Shown here piece after piece: positions 19,112 through 31,499 of a stretch of DNA of 64,000 nt. Origin of the DNA: Sphingomonas lutea (GTDB lineage Bacteria > Pseudomonadota > Alphaproteobacteria > Sphingomonadales > Sphingomonadaceae); contig NZ_CP060718.1 in the NCBI RefSeq assembly GCF_014396785.1, positions 124,001 through 188,000 of the forward strand. The letters run 5' to 3'. The notes under the pieces were generated by a model. That model worked only from the letters and a program-made list of their open reading frames with translations. It made no database searches and was not told the DNA's origin. The position numbers were made by a program, and so were the translations under genes. The stretch's first letter is position 1. Every line of letters starts with the position of its first letter.

Positions 19112-21406
19112 CTAGACCTGCACCCGCCCCTTTTCCCGCTTCTGGCGGGCATGGGCGTCGCCGCCGGCAAGGACGGCGAGCATGACGAGGTCGGACGCGC
19201 TGGCGGTCATCGGCGCGATCTGCACCGGGAGCTCGAGCCCTAGCATGTAGGGCCCAAGCACGCTTTCGCCGCCAAGTTCCTTGAGCAGCTTGGTCGACAC
19301 GCTGGCGGATTGCAGGCCGGGCATGACGAGGATGTTGGCCGGGCCCGACAGGCGGCTGAACGGATAGAAGCGCTGCTGCATTTCATAGTTGAGCGCGACG
19401 TCGGGCGCCATTTCGCCTTCATATTCGAAATCGGTGTGGAAGCCGTCGAGCAGCTTCACCGCGCCGCGCAACTCCTCGATATGGACGCCGGGCGGGTTGC
19501 CGAAGGTGGTGTAGCTGATGAAGGCGACGCGCGGCTCCAGCCCCATGCGCCGCGCGAAGGCCGAGGAGCGCATTGCAATTGCGGCATATTGCTCGGCCGT
19601 CGGGCGCTCGGTCACCGCGGTGTCGGCGATGAGCACGGTATGGCCGCGACCGACGATGACGTTGACCCCGAACGGCGTGGTTTCGGGCGCATCGTCGATC
19701 ACCGTGCGGACCTGGCGCAGCGACTGACTGAACGGGCGCGTGGTGCCGGTGATCATCGCATCCGCTTCGCCCAGCGAAAGCATCGCCGCGGCGAAATAAT
19801 TGCGATCCTGGTTGACCATCCGCTCGATCTCGCGGCGCAGCAGGCCGTGGCGCTGGTGCTTCTGGTAGATGTGCTCGACCGCGCGCCCGACCAGCGGCGA
19901 ATTGCGGCTGTTGAGCACTTCATACTCCTGCGGGTTGTCGACCCCGAGCTCCTTCAGTTGATCGTACACCTCGTCGCGCCCGACCAGCACCGGCGTGCCA
20001 TAGCCGCCTTCCTTGAAGGCGATCGCGGCGCGCAGCACGTTGGGCTCCTCGCCCTCCGCGAACAGCACGCGCTTGGGGTTGGCGCGCGCGCCTTCGTAAG
20101 CGAGCGTCATCACCGCCACGGTCGGGTTGAGCCGCGAGCGCAGCTGATGGCGATAGGCCTCGATGTCGGCGACGGGCTTTTGCGCCACGCCGGTGCGCAT
20201 CGCGGCTTCGGCGACGGCCGAGGCGACGATCTCCATCAGCCGCGGATCGAACGGGGCGGGGATGATGTAATCGCGCCCGAAGCTGTGCACTTTCCCGCCG
20301 TAAGCCGCGGCGACCTCCTCGGGCACCGGCTCGCGCGCCAGCTCGGCCAGCGCTTCGGCGGCGGCGATCTTCATCTCATCGTTGATCGCGGTCGCGCGTA
20401 CGTCAAGCGCGCCGCGGAAGATGAAGGGGAAGCCGAGCACGTTGTTGACCTGGTTGGGATAGTCCGAGCGGCCGGTGGCGAGGATCGCGTCAGGGCGCAC
20501 CGCATGCGCTTCCTCCGGGCGGATTTCGGGATCGGGATTGGCCATTGCGAAGATGATCGGCTGGTCGGCCATCGTCTTGACCATCTCGGGCTTGAGCGCG
20601 CCGGCGGCGGATAGGCCGAGGAAGACGTCGGCGCCGACGCAGGCATCGGCAAGGTCGCGCGCTGGCGTGTCGATGGCGTGGGCCGACTTCCACTGGTCGA
20701 GGTCGGTGCGGCCCTTGTGGATGACGCCCTTGCGGTCGCACATGGTGACGTTGTCGCCGCGAACGCCCATCGCCTTGATCAATTCGGTGCAGGCAATCGC
20801 CGCGGCCCCGGCGCCGTTCACGACAACCTTGATATCCTTGAACTCGCGGCCGGTGAGCGCGCAGGCGTTGATCAGGCCGGCGGCGGTGATGATTGCGGTG
20901 CCATGCTGGTCGTCGTGGAAGACCGGGATGTTCATCCGCTCTTTCAGCGTCTGTTCGATCACGAAGCAGTCGGGAGCGGCGATGTCCTCGAGGTTGATTC
21001 CGCCGAAGCTGGGCTCGAGCAGTTCGACGCATTCGATGAAGCGCTGACAGTCCTGCGTGTTGACCTCGATATCGATCGAATCGACGTCGGCGAAGCGCTT
21101 GAACAGCACCGCTTTGCCTTCCATCACCGGCTTGGAGGCGAGCGCGCCGAGATTGCCGAGGCCGAGGATCGCGGTGCCGTTGGAAATGACGGCGACGAGG
21201 TTGCCCTTGGCAGTGAAGTCGTAAGCGGTGCCCGGATCTTCGGCGATGGCGCGCACCGGCACGGCAACGCCGGGCGAATAAGCCAGGCTGAGGTCGCGCT
21301 GGGTCGCCATCGGCTTGGTCGCGACGATCTCCAGCTTGCCGGGACGACCGCGCGCGTGGAATTCGAGCGCTTCGGCTTCGGTATATTTGACGTTGCTTTC
21401 GGACAT
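19112..21406 (-). CDS. maeB: NADP-dependent malic enzyme with phosphotransacetylase-like domain
   Basis: 764 residues. Oxidative decarboxylation of malate to pyruvate, feeding NADPH and pyruvate in gluconeogenic growth. Malic N-terminal domain ([15 protein letters not shown], with the catalytic Tyr and Lys regions), NAD(P) domain ([25 protein letters not shown]), then a phosphate acetyltransferase-like domain from about residue 430 ([13 protein letters not shown]). That last domain usually has no PTA activity but allosterically senses acetyl-CoA. The MaeB-type length is as expected. It is convergent with RSH; a family C repeat separates it from mutS. Confidence 0.94.
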   Translation of the reverse strand: MSESNVKYTEAEALEFHARGRPGKLEIVATKPMATQRDLSLAYSPGVAVPVRAIAEDPGTAYDFTAKGNLVAVISNGTAILGLGNLGALASKPVMEGKAVLFKRFADVDSIDIEVNTQDCQRFIECVELLEPSFGGINLEDIAAPDCFVIEQTLKERMNIPVFHDDQHGTAIITAAGLINACALTGREFKDIKVVVNGAGAAAIACTELIKAMGVRGDNVTMCDRKGVIHKGRTDLDQWKSAHAIDTPARDLADACVGADVFLGLSAAGALKPEMVKTMADQPIIFAMANPDPEIRPEEAHAVRPDAILATGRSDYPNQVNNVLGFPFIFRGALDVRATAINDEMKIAAAEALAELAREPVPEEVAAAYGGKVHSFGRDYIIPAPFDPRLMEIVASAVAEAAMRTGVAQKPVADIEAYRHQLRSRLNPTVAVMTLAYEGARANPKRVLFAEGEEPNVLRAAIAFKEGGYGTPVLVGRDEVYDQLKELGVDNPQEYEVLNSRNSPLVGRAVEHIYQKHQRHGLLRREIERMVNQDRNYFAAAMLSLGEADAMITGTTRPFSQSLRQVRTVIDDAPETTPFGVNVIVGRGHTVLIADTAVTERPTAEQYAAIAMRSSAFARRMGLEPRVAFISYTTFGNPPGVHIEELRGAVKLLDGFHTDFEYEGEMAPDVALNYEMQQRFYPFSRLSGPANILVMPGLQSASVSTKLLKELGGESVLGPYMLGLELPVQIAPMTASASDLVMLAVLAGGDAHARQKREKGRVQV

Positions 21407-21447
21407 GGCGGGGAGTTAGCCGTTCACCTCCTTTCCGTCACCCCTAC

Positions 21448-21507
21448 CGTTCGTCCTGAGCGGAGCGCAGCGAAGTCTTCGGCCTTCGCTTGAGGACGAA
21501 CGAAACG
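21448..21507. repeat. palindromic repeat family C, copy 1
   Basis: CCGTTCGTCCTGAGCGG...TTGAGGACGAACG, about 60 bp, in the divergent gap between maeB and mutS. The larger relative is at 47244. Confidence 0.8.
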
Positions 21508-21543
21508 GTTTGTGCGGGGCGCCGAAGTGGCTAACCCTAGCCC

Positions 21544-24135
21544 ATGGCCCGCGCCGACGCACCGACGCCGATGATGGCGCAATATCACCGCCTAAAGGCG
21601 GAAGCGGCCGATGCCTTGCTGTTCTACCGCATGGGCGATTTTTTCGAATTGTTCTTCGACGACGCCAAGGTCGCGGCGGCGTGCCTCGACATTGCGCTGA
21701 CCAAGCGTGGCGCCGATGCGGGCGAGCCGATCCCGATGTGCGGCGTGCCGGTGCATTCGGCCGATTCCTACCTCGCGCGGCTGATCAAGGCGGGGCATCG
21801 CGTGGCGATCGCCGAGCAGACCGAAAGCCCGGCCGAAGCACGCAAGGCGCGCGGATCGAAGGCTTTGGTCGACCGCGCGATCGTGCGGCTGGTCACCCCA
21901 GGGACGCTGACCGAGGACAGCTTGCTGGAAAGCGCGTCGGCGAACTGGCTGGCGGCGATCGGCCGCGCGGGCGAGGATTATGCCGTCGCCGCCGCGGACA
22001 TTTCGACGGGGCGGTTCGAGCTGATCGCGTGCGGCGTTGGCGAATTGACGTCGGAGCTGGCGCGTCTCGGCCCGGCGGAGACGATCGCCCAGGGCAAGGT
22101 GCCGGGCGTGCGCGCGGCGCCGGGCAAGGGCGGCTTCGACAGCCTGGCGGGTGAAGCGGCGTTGAAAGCCAGGTTCGGGCTGGCGACGCTGGACGGCGTG
22201 GGGTCGCCGTCGCGCGCGGAGCTCGCCGCGGCGGGCGGCCTCCTGACCTACCTCGACGCGACGCAGAAGGATGCGGGCGTGCTGCTCGACCTGCCGCGGC
22301 GGATCGCGCGCAGCGGGCACATGGCGATCGACGCCGCGAGCCGCGACAGCCTCGAGCTGACGCGCTCTGCGAGCGGATCGGTCGCGGGCAGCCTGCTGGG
22401 CGAGATCGACCGCTGCCAGAGCGCGGGCGGGCGACGCATGCTGTGCGAGGATATCGCCGCGCCGCTGACCGACCGCGCGGCGATCGAAGCGCGGCTTCAC
22501 CTCGTCGCCTGGCTGCACGAAGACGCCATCCGCCGCACCCGCGTGCGCGACGCGCTGAAGGCGATGCCCGATGTCGCGCGCGCGCTGGCCCGGCTCGCGG
22601 CGGGACGCGGCTCCCCGCGTGACCTCGCGCAATTGCGCGACGGCCTGGCGGCGGCTGCGAGCCTCAAGCAGGAGATCGAGGCGCAGGGCGATCGCCCGCA
22701 TTTGCTCGACACGCTATTGCCGCGGATGGCCGGGCATCATGCGCTGATCGACGAGTTCGCCCGCGCGCTGGTCGAATCGCCGCCGATCGACGCTTCCAAG
22801 GGCGGCTATATCGCGACCGGTTACGACGCCGCGCTCGACGCGTTGCGCGAGGCGTCGTCAGACGGGCGGCGCGCGATTGCCGCGCTGGAGAGCCGTTATC
22901 GCGAGGCGACGGGCGTGTCGTCGCTCAAGATCCGCCACAACGCCGTGCTCGGCTATCATGTCGAAGTGTCGGCGCGCCACGCCGACCGGCTGATGGCGCC
23001 CGACAGCGGCTTCACCCATCGCCAGACGCTTGCGGGGGTGGTGCGATTCAACTCTCCTGAACTCCACGCCGAGGCGAGCCGGGTGATCGAGGCCGGCGCG
23101 CACGCGCTCGCCGCCGAAGCCGCGCATGCCGAGAAACTGACCGAGGCCGCGGTCGCGGCGGCGCGGCAGATCACCGCCACCGCCGACGCCATCGCGCGGA
23201 TCGACGTCGCAGCGTCGCATGCCGAGCGCGCGGCCGAGGGCGGCTGGGCGATGCCGCAGCTGACCGACCAGCCGTGCATGGAGGTGACAAGCGGGCGCCA
23301 CCCGATCGTCGAGAGCGCGCTTTCGGGCAGCGGCGAGCGGTTCGTTGCCAATGATGTCGCGCTTGGCCCCAACGACCGACTGTGGCTGATCACCGGGCCC
23401 AACATGGGGGGCAAGTCGACCTTCCTGCGCCAGGCGGCGCTGATCGCGGTGCTGGCGCAAGCCGGGAGCTTCGTGCCCGCCAGCCGCGCCAAGCTGGGGA
23501 TCGTCGATCGGCTGTTCAGCCGCGTCGGCGCGTCGGACAACCTTGCGCGGGGGCGGTCAACGTTCATGGTCGAGATGGTCGAGACCGCCGCGATCCTGGC
23601 GCAGGCGACCCCGCGCAGCCTCGTCATCCTCGACGAGATCGGGCGCGGCACCTCGACCTATGACGGGCTGGCGATCGCCTGGGCGGTGGTCGAGGCGATG
23701 CACGACGACGTGCGTTGCCGCACCCTGTTTGCGACCCATTATCACGAGCTGACGCGGCTCGCCGGCCGGCTCGATGCGCTGTCGCTGCACCACGTGCGCG
23801 CGCGCGAATGGAAGGGCGACCTGGTGCTTCTCCACGAAGTCGCCGACGGCGCGGCGGACCGCAGCTACGGCATTGCCGTGGCCAAGCTGGCGGGCTTGCC
23901 GCCGGCGGTCGTGGCGCGCGCCAAGTCGGTGCTGGCCAAGCTCGAGGCGGGGCGCGATGCGACGGGCGGGATCGCCGCCGGGCTCGACGATCTGCCGCTA
24001 TTCGCCGCAGCTGCCGAGCCCGAAGGCGCACCCGATGCGCTGGCCGAGGCGCTCGACGCGATCGATCCCGATTCGCTGACGCCGCGCGAAGCGCTCGAAG
24101 CGCTCTACCGGCTCAAGCGCCTGCGGCTCGATTAA
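21544..24135 (+). CDS. mutS: DNA mismatch repair protein MutS
   Basis: 863 residues, full length. Recognises mispairs and starts repair with MutL. Seen: mismatch-binding domain I with [14 protein letters not shown] (the Phe-x-Glu wedge is in this region), connector, long lever and clamp helices, then the ABC-type ATPase with Walker [15 protein letters not shown], signature around [15 protein letters not shown] and Walker [18 protein letters not shown], and the ATHYHELT switch. The start at ATG 21544 fits the family. No upstream partner gene. The stop overlaps the stop of the convergent hydroxylase by 4 bases. Confidence 0.97.
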   Translation: MARADAPTPMMAQYHRLKAEAADALLFYRMGDFFELFFDDAKVAAACLDIALTKRGADAGEPIPMCGVPVHSADSYLARLIKAGHRVAIAEQTESPAEARKARGSKALVDRAIVRLVTPGTLTEDSLLESASANWLAAIGRAGEDYAVAAADISTGRFELIACGVGELTSELARLGPAETIAQGKVPGVRAAPGKGGFDSLAGEAALKARFGLATLDGVGSPSRAELAAAGGLLTYLDATQKDAGVLLDLPRRIARSGHMAIDAASRDSLELTRSASGSVAGSLLGEIDRCQSAGGRRMLCEDIAAPLTDRAAIEARLHLVAWLHEDAIRRTRVRDALKAMPDVARALARLAAGRGSPRDLAQLRDGLAAAASLKQEIEAQGDRPHLLDTLLPRMAGHHALIDEFARALVESPPIDASKGGYIATGYDAALDALREASSDGRRAIAALESRYREATGVSSLKIRHNAVLGYHVEVSARHADRLMAPDSGFTHRQTLAGVVRFNSPELHAEASRVIEAGAHALAAEAAHAEKLTEAAVAAARQITATADAIARIDVAASHAERAAEGGWAMPQLTDQPCMEVTSGRHPIVESALSGSGERFVANDVALGPNDRLWLITGPNMGGKSTFLRQAALIAVLAQAGSFVPASRAKLGIVDRLFSRVGASDNLARGRSTFMVEMVETAAILAQATPRSLVILDEIGRGTSTYDGLAIAWAVVEAMHDDVRCRTLFATHYHELTRLAGRLDALSLHHVRAREWKGDLVLLHEVADGAADRSYGIAVAKLAGLPPAVVARAKSVLAKLEAGRDATGGIAAGLDDLPLFAAAAEPEGAPDALAEALDAIDPDSLTPREALEALYRLKRLRLD

Positions 24136-25289
24136 TCGTCCGCGCCGTAGCCGGTGACGGCTTCGTACATGGCGGTGAGCGCGGTGCGCTCGTCCTCGTC
24201 GAGCTCGGGCCGCCAGATTTCGAACAGCAGCACCGCGCGCGCCGAATCACCGTCGTTCCACGCTTCATGTTCGAAGCTGTCGTCGAAGATCATCGCTTTG
24301 CCCTCGACCACGTCGCGAATTTCGGCGCCGACGCGCAGGCGGCAGCCGGGCGGCACGATCAAGGGAATGTGGCAGATCAGCCGGGTGTTGAGCATGCCGT
24401 TGTGCGGCGGGATGTGCGTTCCGGGCTTGAGGATCGAAATCAGCGCCATCGGCGAGCGACGCGCGATGCGCGGGATCGGCGGCAGGTCGAGCAATTCCAT
24501 GATGCGCGGGCAGCGGCTGGCATTCTCCTCGACGCGCTCGCCCTGCTTGTAGAGGTGGAAGGCGCTCCACCGCGCGTCCCCCAGCAGGCTGTGCCCGCGC
24601 GACGCGCGGTCCTCGTCGGCTTGGACATAAGGCTCCAACCCTTGCTCGCCGGCAAGCACCGCTTCGATCTCCGCGCGCATTTCGGGCACCGCGGCTTCGA
24701 GCTTGGCCGCCCAGGGAAATTGCGCCGGGTCGTACCACGGGATCTGCGGCAGCTCGGGGAAGTAGAAATTGGTCGGTTCCTGCAGGAACACCGGCTGCTG
24801 GCCCGCGGCGATCGCCATCGCCTGCGCGAACCGGCGCGGCGGCGCGGAAATGCCGCGGCTGGCGAGCACGTCGTCGAGCTGCTTGCGAAAGCGGTCCTCG
24901 GCCTGCTGGAGGAAGGCGTGGGCGCGGTCGGCGCGCTGGTGCAGGTCGCCGGGCAAAGCCTCGAGCTCGGCCGCGCGCCGCATGCCCATGCGGTAGAAGG
25001 ACACCGCCGCGCGGTCGTCCCCATCACGCGCGTAAATGTCGCCCTTCATCAGCAAGGCGAACGGATTGCTGGGATCGACGGCAAGCACGCGGTCGAGCGC
25101 GGTCAGAGCCGCGGGACGGTCGTCGAGGCCGTCGCACGATTGGGCGAGCAGTAGCCATGCCTGCGGCGATGCGCTGCCCGACTGCGTCACGCGGTCGAAC
25201 GCGGCGCGCGCCGTACGGAAATCGCCCGATTGAAGCGCGCCGATCCCGCGGCGGGCTTCGTCTTCCATGGTCGTGGAGGTCATCTGCAT
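24132..25289 (-). CDS. TPR-containing aspartyl/asparaginyl beta-hydroxylase family protein
   Basis: 385 residues. TPR-like helical repeats (about 10-150) precede an Asp_Arg_Hydrox domain (about 185-375), a 2-oxoglutarate- and Fe(II)-dependent cupin-fold oxygenase. Seen: [16 protein letters not shown] (the HxGxxNxRLxxH iron and 2OG motif) and [11 protein letters not shown] (second iron His). In animals the domain hydroxylates EGF-like modules; bacterial relatives include lipid A 2-hydroxylase LpxO and uncharacterised TPR forms like this one. There is no signal peptide, so it is cytoplasmic. Divergent from glnD with 88 bases between. Confidence 0.87.
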   Translation of the reverse strand: MQMTSTTMEDEARRGIGALQSGDFRTARAAFDRVTQSGSASPQAWLLLAQSCDGLDDRPAALTALDRVLAVDPSNPFALLMKGDIYARDGDDRAAVSFYRMGMRRAAELEALPGDLHQRADRAHAFLQQAEDRFRKQLDDVLASRGISAPPRRFAQAMAIAAGQQPVFLQEPTNFYFPELPQIPWYDPAQFPWAAKLEAAVPEMRAEIEAVLAGEQGLEPYVQADEDRASRGHSLLGDARWSAFHLYKQGERVEENASRCPRIMELLDLPPIPRIARRSPMALISILKPGTHIPPHNGMLNTRLICHIPLIVPPGCRLRVGAEIRDVVEGKAMIFDDSFEHEAWNDGDSARAVLLFEIWRPELDEDERTALTAMYEAVTGYGADD

Positions 25290-25377
25290 GGCCCGCGCCT
25301 ATAGCCATCCGCCCGCGAAGCGCCAATGCGAGGGGAAAGGCCTTGGGCAGAGGACGCGCAGCGGGCAAGATGCGGCC

Positions 25378-28103
25378 ATGAATGGGCCAGGGTTCGACTC
25401 GATTGCCAAACCGCGCGCGGTCATCGACCGGCGCACGGTCGCGGCGCGCCTTGCCGTCGTGGAAGATGCCGACGCCGCGGTGGCCGTTCTCCGCGCGGCG
25501 CTCGACGCCGGTCGCGAGGAGGTTGCCGCGAGGTTTGCCCGCGACCCCAGCGATGGCCGGTCCGTTGCCGGCGCGACCGCCTTCCTTCACGACCAGATCG
25601 TACGCCTGGCCTTCGACTTCGTAACGCGGGATGTCGCCGACACATCCGGCGACACTTTCGCCTTAGTCGGCCTGGGGGCACGGGACGGGGCGAGATGGCG
25701 CCGTTCAGCGATGTCGACCTGATGTTCCTGACCCCCGGTGCGCCCACGGATACGCAAGGAATAGCTGCCGAGGCCGTTCTGCACCTGCTGTGGGCGCTCA
25801 AGCTGAAGGTCGGCCATTCGATCCGATCGATCGATCAACTGATCGATCTCGCCAAGTCGGATATGACCGTGCGCACGGCGTTCCTCGAAAGCCGCTGGAT
25901 TTGGGGCGATTCCGCGCCGTTCGACGCCGCGATGGCGCGCTACCGCAAGGAGGTCGTCACCGGCACGGCGGCGGAATTCGTCGCCGCCAAGCTGGCCGAA
26001 CGTGACGCGCGGCACGTGCGCATGGGCGACAGCCGCTACGTCGTCGAACCCAACGTCAAGGACGGCAAGGGCGGGCTCCGCGACCTCCACACGCTCTATT
26101 GGATCGGTAAATATGTGCATGGGGTCGCGCATCCGTCGGAACTGGTCGGCGCCGGGCTGCTGAGCGCCGCGGAGTATCGCAAGTTCGACCGTGCCGAGCG
26201 CTTCCTGTGGGCGGTGCGCTGCCACCTGCACATGCTCGCGGGCCGTGCAGAGGAGCGGCTGGGGTTCGAGCATCAGCGCCAGATTGCGGCGCTGATGAAT
26301 TATGCCGACCGCCCGGGCAAGAATGCGGTCGAACGGTTCATGCGCTTCTACTTCCTCAATGCGCGCGCGGTCGGCGACCTGACCGGGCTGTTCCTGGCCC
26401 AGCTCGACGAGCAGCTCGGCAAGTCCGGCTTCCGCTTCGCGCTGCCGACGATCCGGCGGCGGCCCAAGCGCCTTGCCGGCCTCGTCCTCGACCGCGGGCG
26501 CTTGTCGATCCCGTCCGACAATTACTTCAAGAGCGACCCGGTGCGGCTGATCGAGCTGTTCGCGCTGGCGGCGCGCGAGCAGCTGGAAATCCACCCGAGC
26601 GCGATGCGCGCCGCGGCGCGCGATGCCGCGCTGATCGATCGCGCGGTGCGCGACGATCCGCGCGCCAACCAGCTGTTCCTGGAGGTGCTGACCTGCATCA
26701 ACAAGCCCGAACTGGTGCTGCGATGGATGAACGAGGCGGGCGTATTCGGCCGCTTCGTGCCCGACTTCGCGCGCGTCGTCGCGCAGATGCAGTTCGACAT
26801 GTATCATCATTATACCGTCGACGAGCATTCGATCCGCGCCATCGGTTTGCTTGCGGCGATCGAGCGCGGCGACCTTAAGCAGGATCATCCGCTGTCGACC
26901 GCGATCCTGAAGCAGATCGGGTCGCGACGGCTTCTCTACGTCGCGGTGCTGTTGCACGACATCGCCAAGGGGCGCGGCGGCGATCATAGCGTGCTGGGCG
27001 CGGAGATCGCGCTGAAGCTGTGCCCGCGCCTTGGCCTCGACGCGGCGGAGACCGAGACCGTCGCCTGGCTCGTCCGCTATCACCTTCTGCTGTCGGCGAC
27101 GGCGTTCAAGCGCGACCTGGCCGACCCCAAGACGATCGAGGATTTCGTGCACCAGGTGCAAAGCCCCGAGCGGCTGCGCTTGCTGCTGGTGCTGACCGTG
27201 GTCGACATCCGCGCGGTCGGGCCAGGGGTGTGGAACGACTGGAAGCGCACCTTGCTGCGGACCCTATTCGAAGCCGCCGAGGAGCGCCTCCGCCTGGGCC
27301 ACAAGCAGCATGGCCGCGCCGAGATGGTCGCGCGGCGGCAGGCGGAATTGGCCGATGCGCTGGGTTGGAAGGCGAGCGCGATCCGCGCCCATGCGCGGCG
27401 CTTGCCCGACAGCTACTGGCTGGCCGAGCCGCTGCCATGGCAGACGGCCAATGCGCGGCAGGTCGCCGCCGCTGAAGCGCGCATCGGCGAGGCCAAGCCA
27501 AGCGTGGTGGTCGAGGACGATCCCGACAGCGGCGCGACCCGAGTCAGCGTGTTCACATCCGATCGCGAAGGCCTGTTCTACCGCATCTGCGCGGGCCTTG
27601 CCGCGGCGGGCGCGAACATCATCGACGCCCGAATCCACACGACGCGCGACGGGCTGGCGCTCGACAACCTCCTCGTCCTCGACGGGCGCGGGCAGGCCTA
27701 TTCCGACCGCAGGCTGCGGACGCGGCTGGTCAAGGCCGTCGAGGCGGCATTGGCCGGCGGCGACGCGCCGCCCCTGCCGGTGACGCAGGCGCGCGGTGGG
27801 CGCGACGCCGCCTTTCGCGTCGCGCCGTCGGTGACCATCGCCGACCGCGCCTCGACACGGACAACGGTGGTCGAAGTGAATGCGCGCGACCGGCCGGCGC
27901 TGCTCGCCGGACTGGCGCGGGCGATCCACCAGCAAGGCCACCGCATCCATTCGGCGCATATCGCCACGTATGGCGAGCGCGCGGTGGACGTCTTTTATCT
28001 GTCGCGGGCCGACGGGAAGAAGCTCGACGAGTCCGACATGGCCCGGCTGCGCGAGGGGCTTCTGGCGGCAGCGAGCGAGGGCGCCGAAGCCAAGGCCGCC
28101 TGA
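25378..28103 (+). CDS. glnD: PII uridylyltransferase/uridylyl-removing enzyme, frame broken at 25674
   Basis: Glutamine sensor that uridylylates and deuridylylates PII proteins; about 908 residues after frame repair. N-terminus (MNGPGFDSIAKPRAVIDRR...) is in one frame to about residue 100. The nucleotidyltransferase motif GTGRGEMAPFSDVDLMFL is in the next. One added G in the GGGGG run at 25674-25678 gives the expected GLGGTGRGEM. Then HD domain (LLHDIAKGRGGDHS, IRYHLLLS-like VRYHLLLS) and two ACT domains at the C-terminus that bind glutamine. Length and domain order are normal otherwise, so an assembly indel is the simplest reading. Confidence 0.93.
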
Positions 28104-28115
28104 CGTCGGATGTGC

Positions 28116-28147
28116 GAAGGGCCCCGCAGTCGCCTGCGGAGCCCTTC
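28116..28147. terminator. bidirectional hairpin between glnD and the TonB receptor
   Basis: GAAGGGCCCCGCAG-TCGC-CTGCGGAGCCCTTC, a 14-bp stem with one mismatch, 12 bases after the glnD stop and 14 bases beyond the convergent receptor gene. There is no long T run, so the strength is uncertain. Confidence 0.65.
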
Positions 28148-28161
28148 ATCATTCCTCGACC

Positions 28162-31100
28162 TTACTGGCCGCGTTCCGGCGCCGGCGGCGGCGGCGGCGG
28201 GGGCGGCGGCGGCGCCGGGCAGACATCCGTCGCGAGGATCACCGACCCGTCCGGGCAGGTCTGCGTGGCCGGGGCGGAGGAGGCGGGGGCGGCGGCGGGG
28301 GCGGCGGCGCAGCAACGGCGGGACGCGCGAAGCCAAGCTTGGTGCGCAGCGTGATGCCGTACAGACGCGGTTCGCCCAGGAAGACCCCGAACAGCTGGTT
28401 GGCGCGATTGACGCCGTAGGTCGGGCTGCAGAAGCTGCGCTCGGCACCGCGCTCGGTGCAATTGCCCTGCGCGAAGGCATCGAAGGCGATCTGCTTGACC
28501 TTGGCGTCGAACAGGTTCTGCGCCCACAGCTCGACCCCCCAGCGGTCTTCCGGACCGCGCAGGCCGATGCGGCCGTTGACGACCGTGTACCCATTTTCGA
28601 CCTTTTCAAGGTCGAGGTCCGAACCGGTGTTGAACTTCGACTGGTGCCGCATGTCGGCGTAGATCAGGCCGCGGATGCCGCTGTCGGTGATGCGCGGGGT
28701 CCAGCCGATCGACGAGGTCACCGTCCACAGTGCCGCGCCCGAGACGCGCTCGCCCGGCAGCTGGAACAGAGCCGTGGTCAGCGGACGGCCGCCGGCGCCA
28801 ACCAGATTGTCGCGATACTTGGTGTCGGACAGGGTCACGCCGAGGTTGAAGTTCACGTCCGGCAGAGGCCGCGAGAACAATTCGAACTCGATGCCGCGCG
28901 ACTTGACGCCGGCCCTGGTGTCGCCGGTGCACGCCCCGGTTTCGGTCGGCACGCCGCCGACAACCGTAACGTTGTCCGAATCGAGGCCGCCAAGGTCATC
29001 CGAACAGCTGTTGATGTTCTCGACGATGAAGTTGACGCCGTTGAACGTGTTCAGCTGGAAGTTGCGGAACAACTGGTGGAAGACGGCGACATTGACGTCG
29101 ATGATCCGCCCGTTGAACTTCGCGCCGAGTTCGAACGCGTCATTGGTTTCAGGCAGGAATTCGAGCTGGTCCGAGCTGGCGAAGTCGACGCAGCCGGGGC
29201 GCGCGCCCGGGACCGGGGTCGGCAGCGTTCCGGACGCGGGGCAGACTTGTCCCGCGACGATCTGGCCGAACGTGTTGAACGAACGGTCGCGGTTGAGCGC
29301 CGAACGGTCGAGGTTGAAGCCACCCGCCTTGTAGCCGCGCGAATAGCTCGCATAGGTCAGCAGGTTGTCGGTCGGCTTGTAGCTGATGACGGCAGTGCCG
29401 GAGAGCTTGCTTTCCTTGCGCTTGCCGTCGAGGTCGAGGCTGCCGCCGGCGACGCTCGGGTTGAGACACGGCAGCTGCGCCAGCGCCGTTCCCGTGTAGA
29501 CCGCACAACCGATGTTGTTGTCGGTCAACTCGGCGTCGAGCCGCTTGGTTTCCGTCGTGTAGCGCAGGCCGACCGTCAGCTTCAGCCCCTCAGTGATTTC
29601 AAAAATGTTGTGCGTGAAGATCGCGAAATTGTTGCTGCGCTGGCGGTAGTCGTCGATGAAGCCGGCGTTTTCGAACTGGAAGTCCGGAGCGGCCGGATTG
29701 GCGAGCGCGAGGTTTTCAAACCCGCTGTCGCCGAAGACCGGAAGTGCAAAGTTCACCGGGAAGAACGGAAAGGCCGCGTTGTTCAAGCGAGCGAACGCGC
29801 TGAGCACCTGGATTTGCTGCAGGATCGCATCCCGCGCCGGGCCAGGCGGGGTCGCCCCGAACCCCGCGATCAGGCTGGCGTTGACGCCGCCCGCAATCGC
29901 CTGGTTGAAGCAATTCACGCCTGTCGGGTCGACAATATTGTCCGGGACCAACGGCGATGCGGCGAAATTGTACGCCACCGGGCAGTTGGTGAACCGGCCG
30001 TAATCGTTGCCGTAGCGAAGGCTGTCGCGGCTCCGCAGCCGCTCATTGGCGTAATAACCGCCGACCAGCCAGTCGAGCCGGCCCCCAAAGGCTTCGCCCT
30101 GAAGCCGAAGTTCCTGCGTAAACGTCTTGAAGCGATTGGTCGCAGTGCCGTCGTCGGGGCGGTAAACGAGGTCGAGGTTGGAATAATCGACGTCGGTGCC
30201 GCGCTTGAGGTCATTGTCGCGATAGGCGGTGATCGAGGTCAGCTCCGCCCCGCCGAAATCATAGACCGCCTCGGCCGACAGACCCCAGTCCCTGACGTCG
30301 CCGCGATAGCTGCGGCCCGGCGAGATCACCACGTCACGCGCAAAGGGATCGTCCGGGACGATCGCGCCCAAAGCTTCCATCAGCGGCTTGAACGTCGACG
30401 GCTGCTCACCCGAACCGCCCACGAAATCGCGCGCAGGAAGATAGGGAGCAGCGCAGCATTCCTCGTCGCGCTTGGCGATGTCGCCGATCACGCGCACCGA
30501 CAAATCATCGCTCGGCTGGAACAGCAGCTGGCCACGCAGCAGGAAACGGTCGCGGTCGTTGACGTCGCGGCCGGAGATGAGGTCGTTGACGAAGCCGTCG
30601 CGCTTCATCGACACGCCGTCGATGCGCGCCGCAATCGTATCCGACAGCGGACCGGTGACGCCCGCTTCGAGGCGGCGCATGCTGTAATTGCCGAACGACA
30701 CTTCGGCGTGGGCCATCGGCTCGAACAGCGGGCGCGCGGTGATGATCGAGATCAAGCCGGCGGAGGTGTTGCGGCCGAACAGGGTGCCCTGCGGCCCGCG
30801 CAGCACTTCGACACGCTCGATCGGGCCCAGCTCGGTCAGGCCGGCGCCGACGCGGCTGCGATAGACGCCGTCGATGAAGATGCCGACCGAACTTTCGAGG
30901 CCGGGGTTGTCGCCGACGGTGCCGATGCCGCGGATGTTGGCGCGCGATGCGCCGGCTTCCGATTGGGTCGAGGAGACGAGCAGCGAGGGAGACACCTGCT
31001 GCAGCTGACGAATGTCCGACGCGCCGGTGTTCTCGAGCTGCTCGGCAGTGACCGCGCTGACCGCAAGCGGAACGTCCGACAGCGCCTGGTTGCGGCGCGT

Positions 31101-31307
31101 GGCGGTAACGATGATCTCACCGCCCGTGGCGTCTTCCTGCGGCTCGACGGCCTGCAAGTCCACCGCCGCGGCTTCGGCCGTGGAGCTCTGCGCCGGCTGT
31201 GCCGAGGTTTGATCGGTGTCGGTTTCGGGTGCGGGCGTTTGCGCGAAGGCTGGCGCGGAAATCGCGAACATACCTGCCGAAAGCAGCCAGACAGATTTGC
31301 GGAACAT
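28162..31307 (-). CDS. TonB-dependent receptor, frame break in the Pro-rich tail
   Basis: Outer-membrane active transporter, about 1048 residues. Signal peptide ending AISAPAFAQ, then plug domain (IIVTATRRNQALSDVPLAVSAVTAEQLE ... GPIERVEVLRGPQGTLFGRNTSAGLISIIT) and a 22-strand barrel ending near YGITLRTKLGF. Beyond the barrel is a Pro-rich tail. In the primary frame it becomes RPRRPARTGR and stops at 28239. One extra base within the Pro codons (about 28265-28320) instead gives ATQTCPDGSVILATDVCPAP, a second Pro run and APERGQ, ending at 28162, which looks like the genuine tail. The substrate is unknown; barrel loops carry several Cys pairs. Confidence 0.88.
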
Positions 31308-31499
31308 GATCTCTCCCCTTTGAAGCGTGTCGAACGCCCTCTGCCGGGGAGGCTAGTCGCGAAGATTGCGCAACGGAAGCGGTTCGCCCCCGCAACGAGT
31401 GAATTGCTGAGGGCTGCAGCCATTTTGCAACAGCAGTGTAAGTAAGGGCCACGCGCGGATCATCCGCGGGATGGCCGCGCAGGGCGCCCTGTGAGAGGC

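Noticed and set aside
28110..31445. A 1111-codon open frame on the plus strand opposite the TonB receptor
   Set aside because: It is the complement of a high-GC gene with a full receptor protein on the other strand, and its translation shows no domain. Long antisense frames are expected at this GC content.
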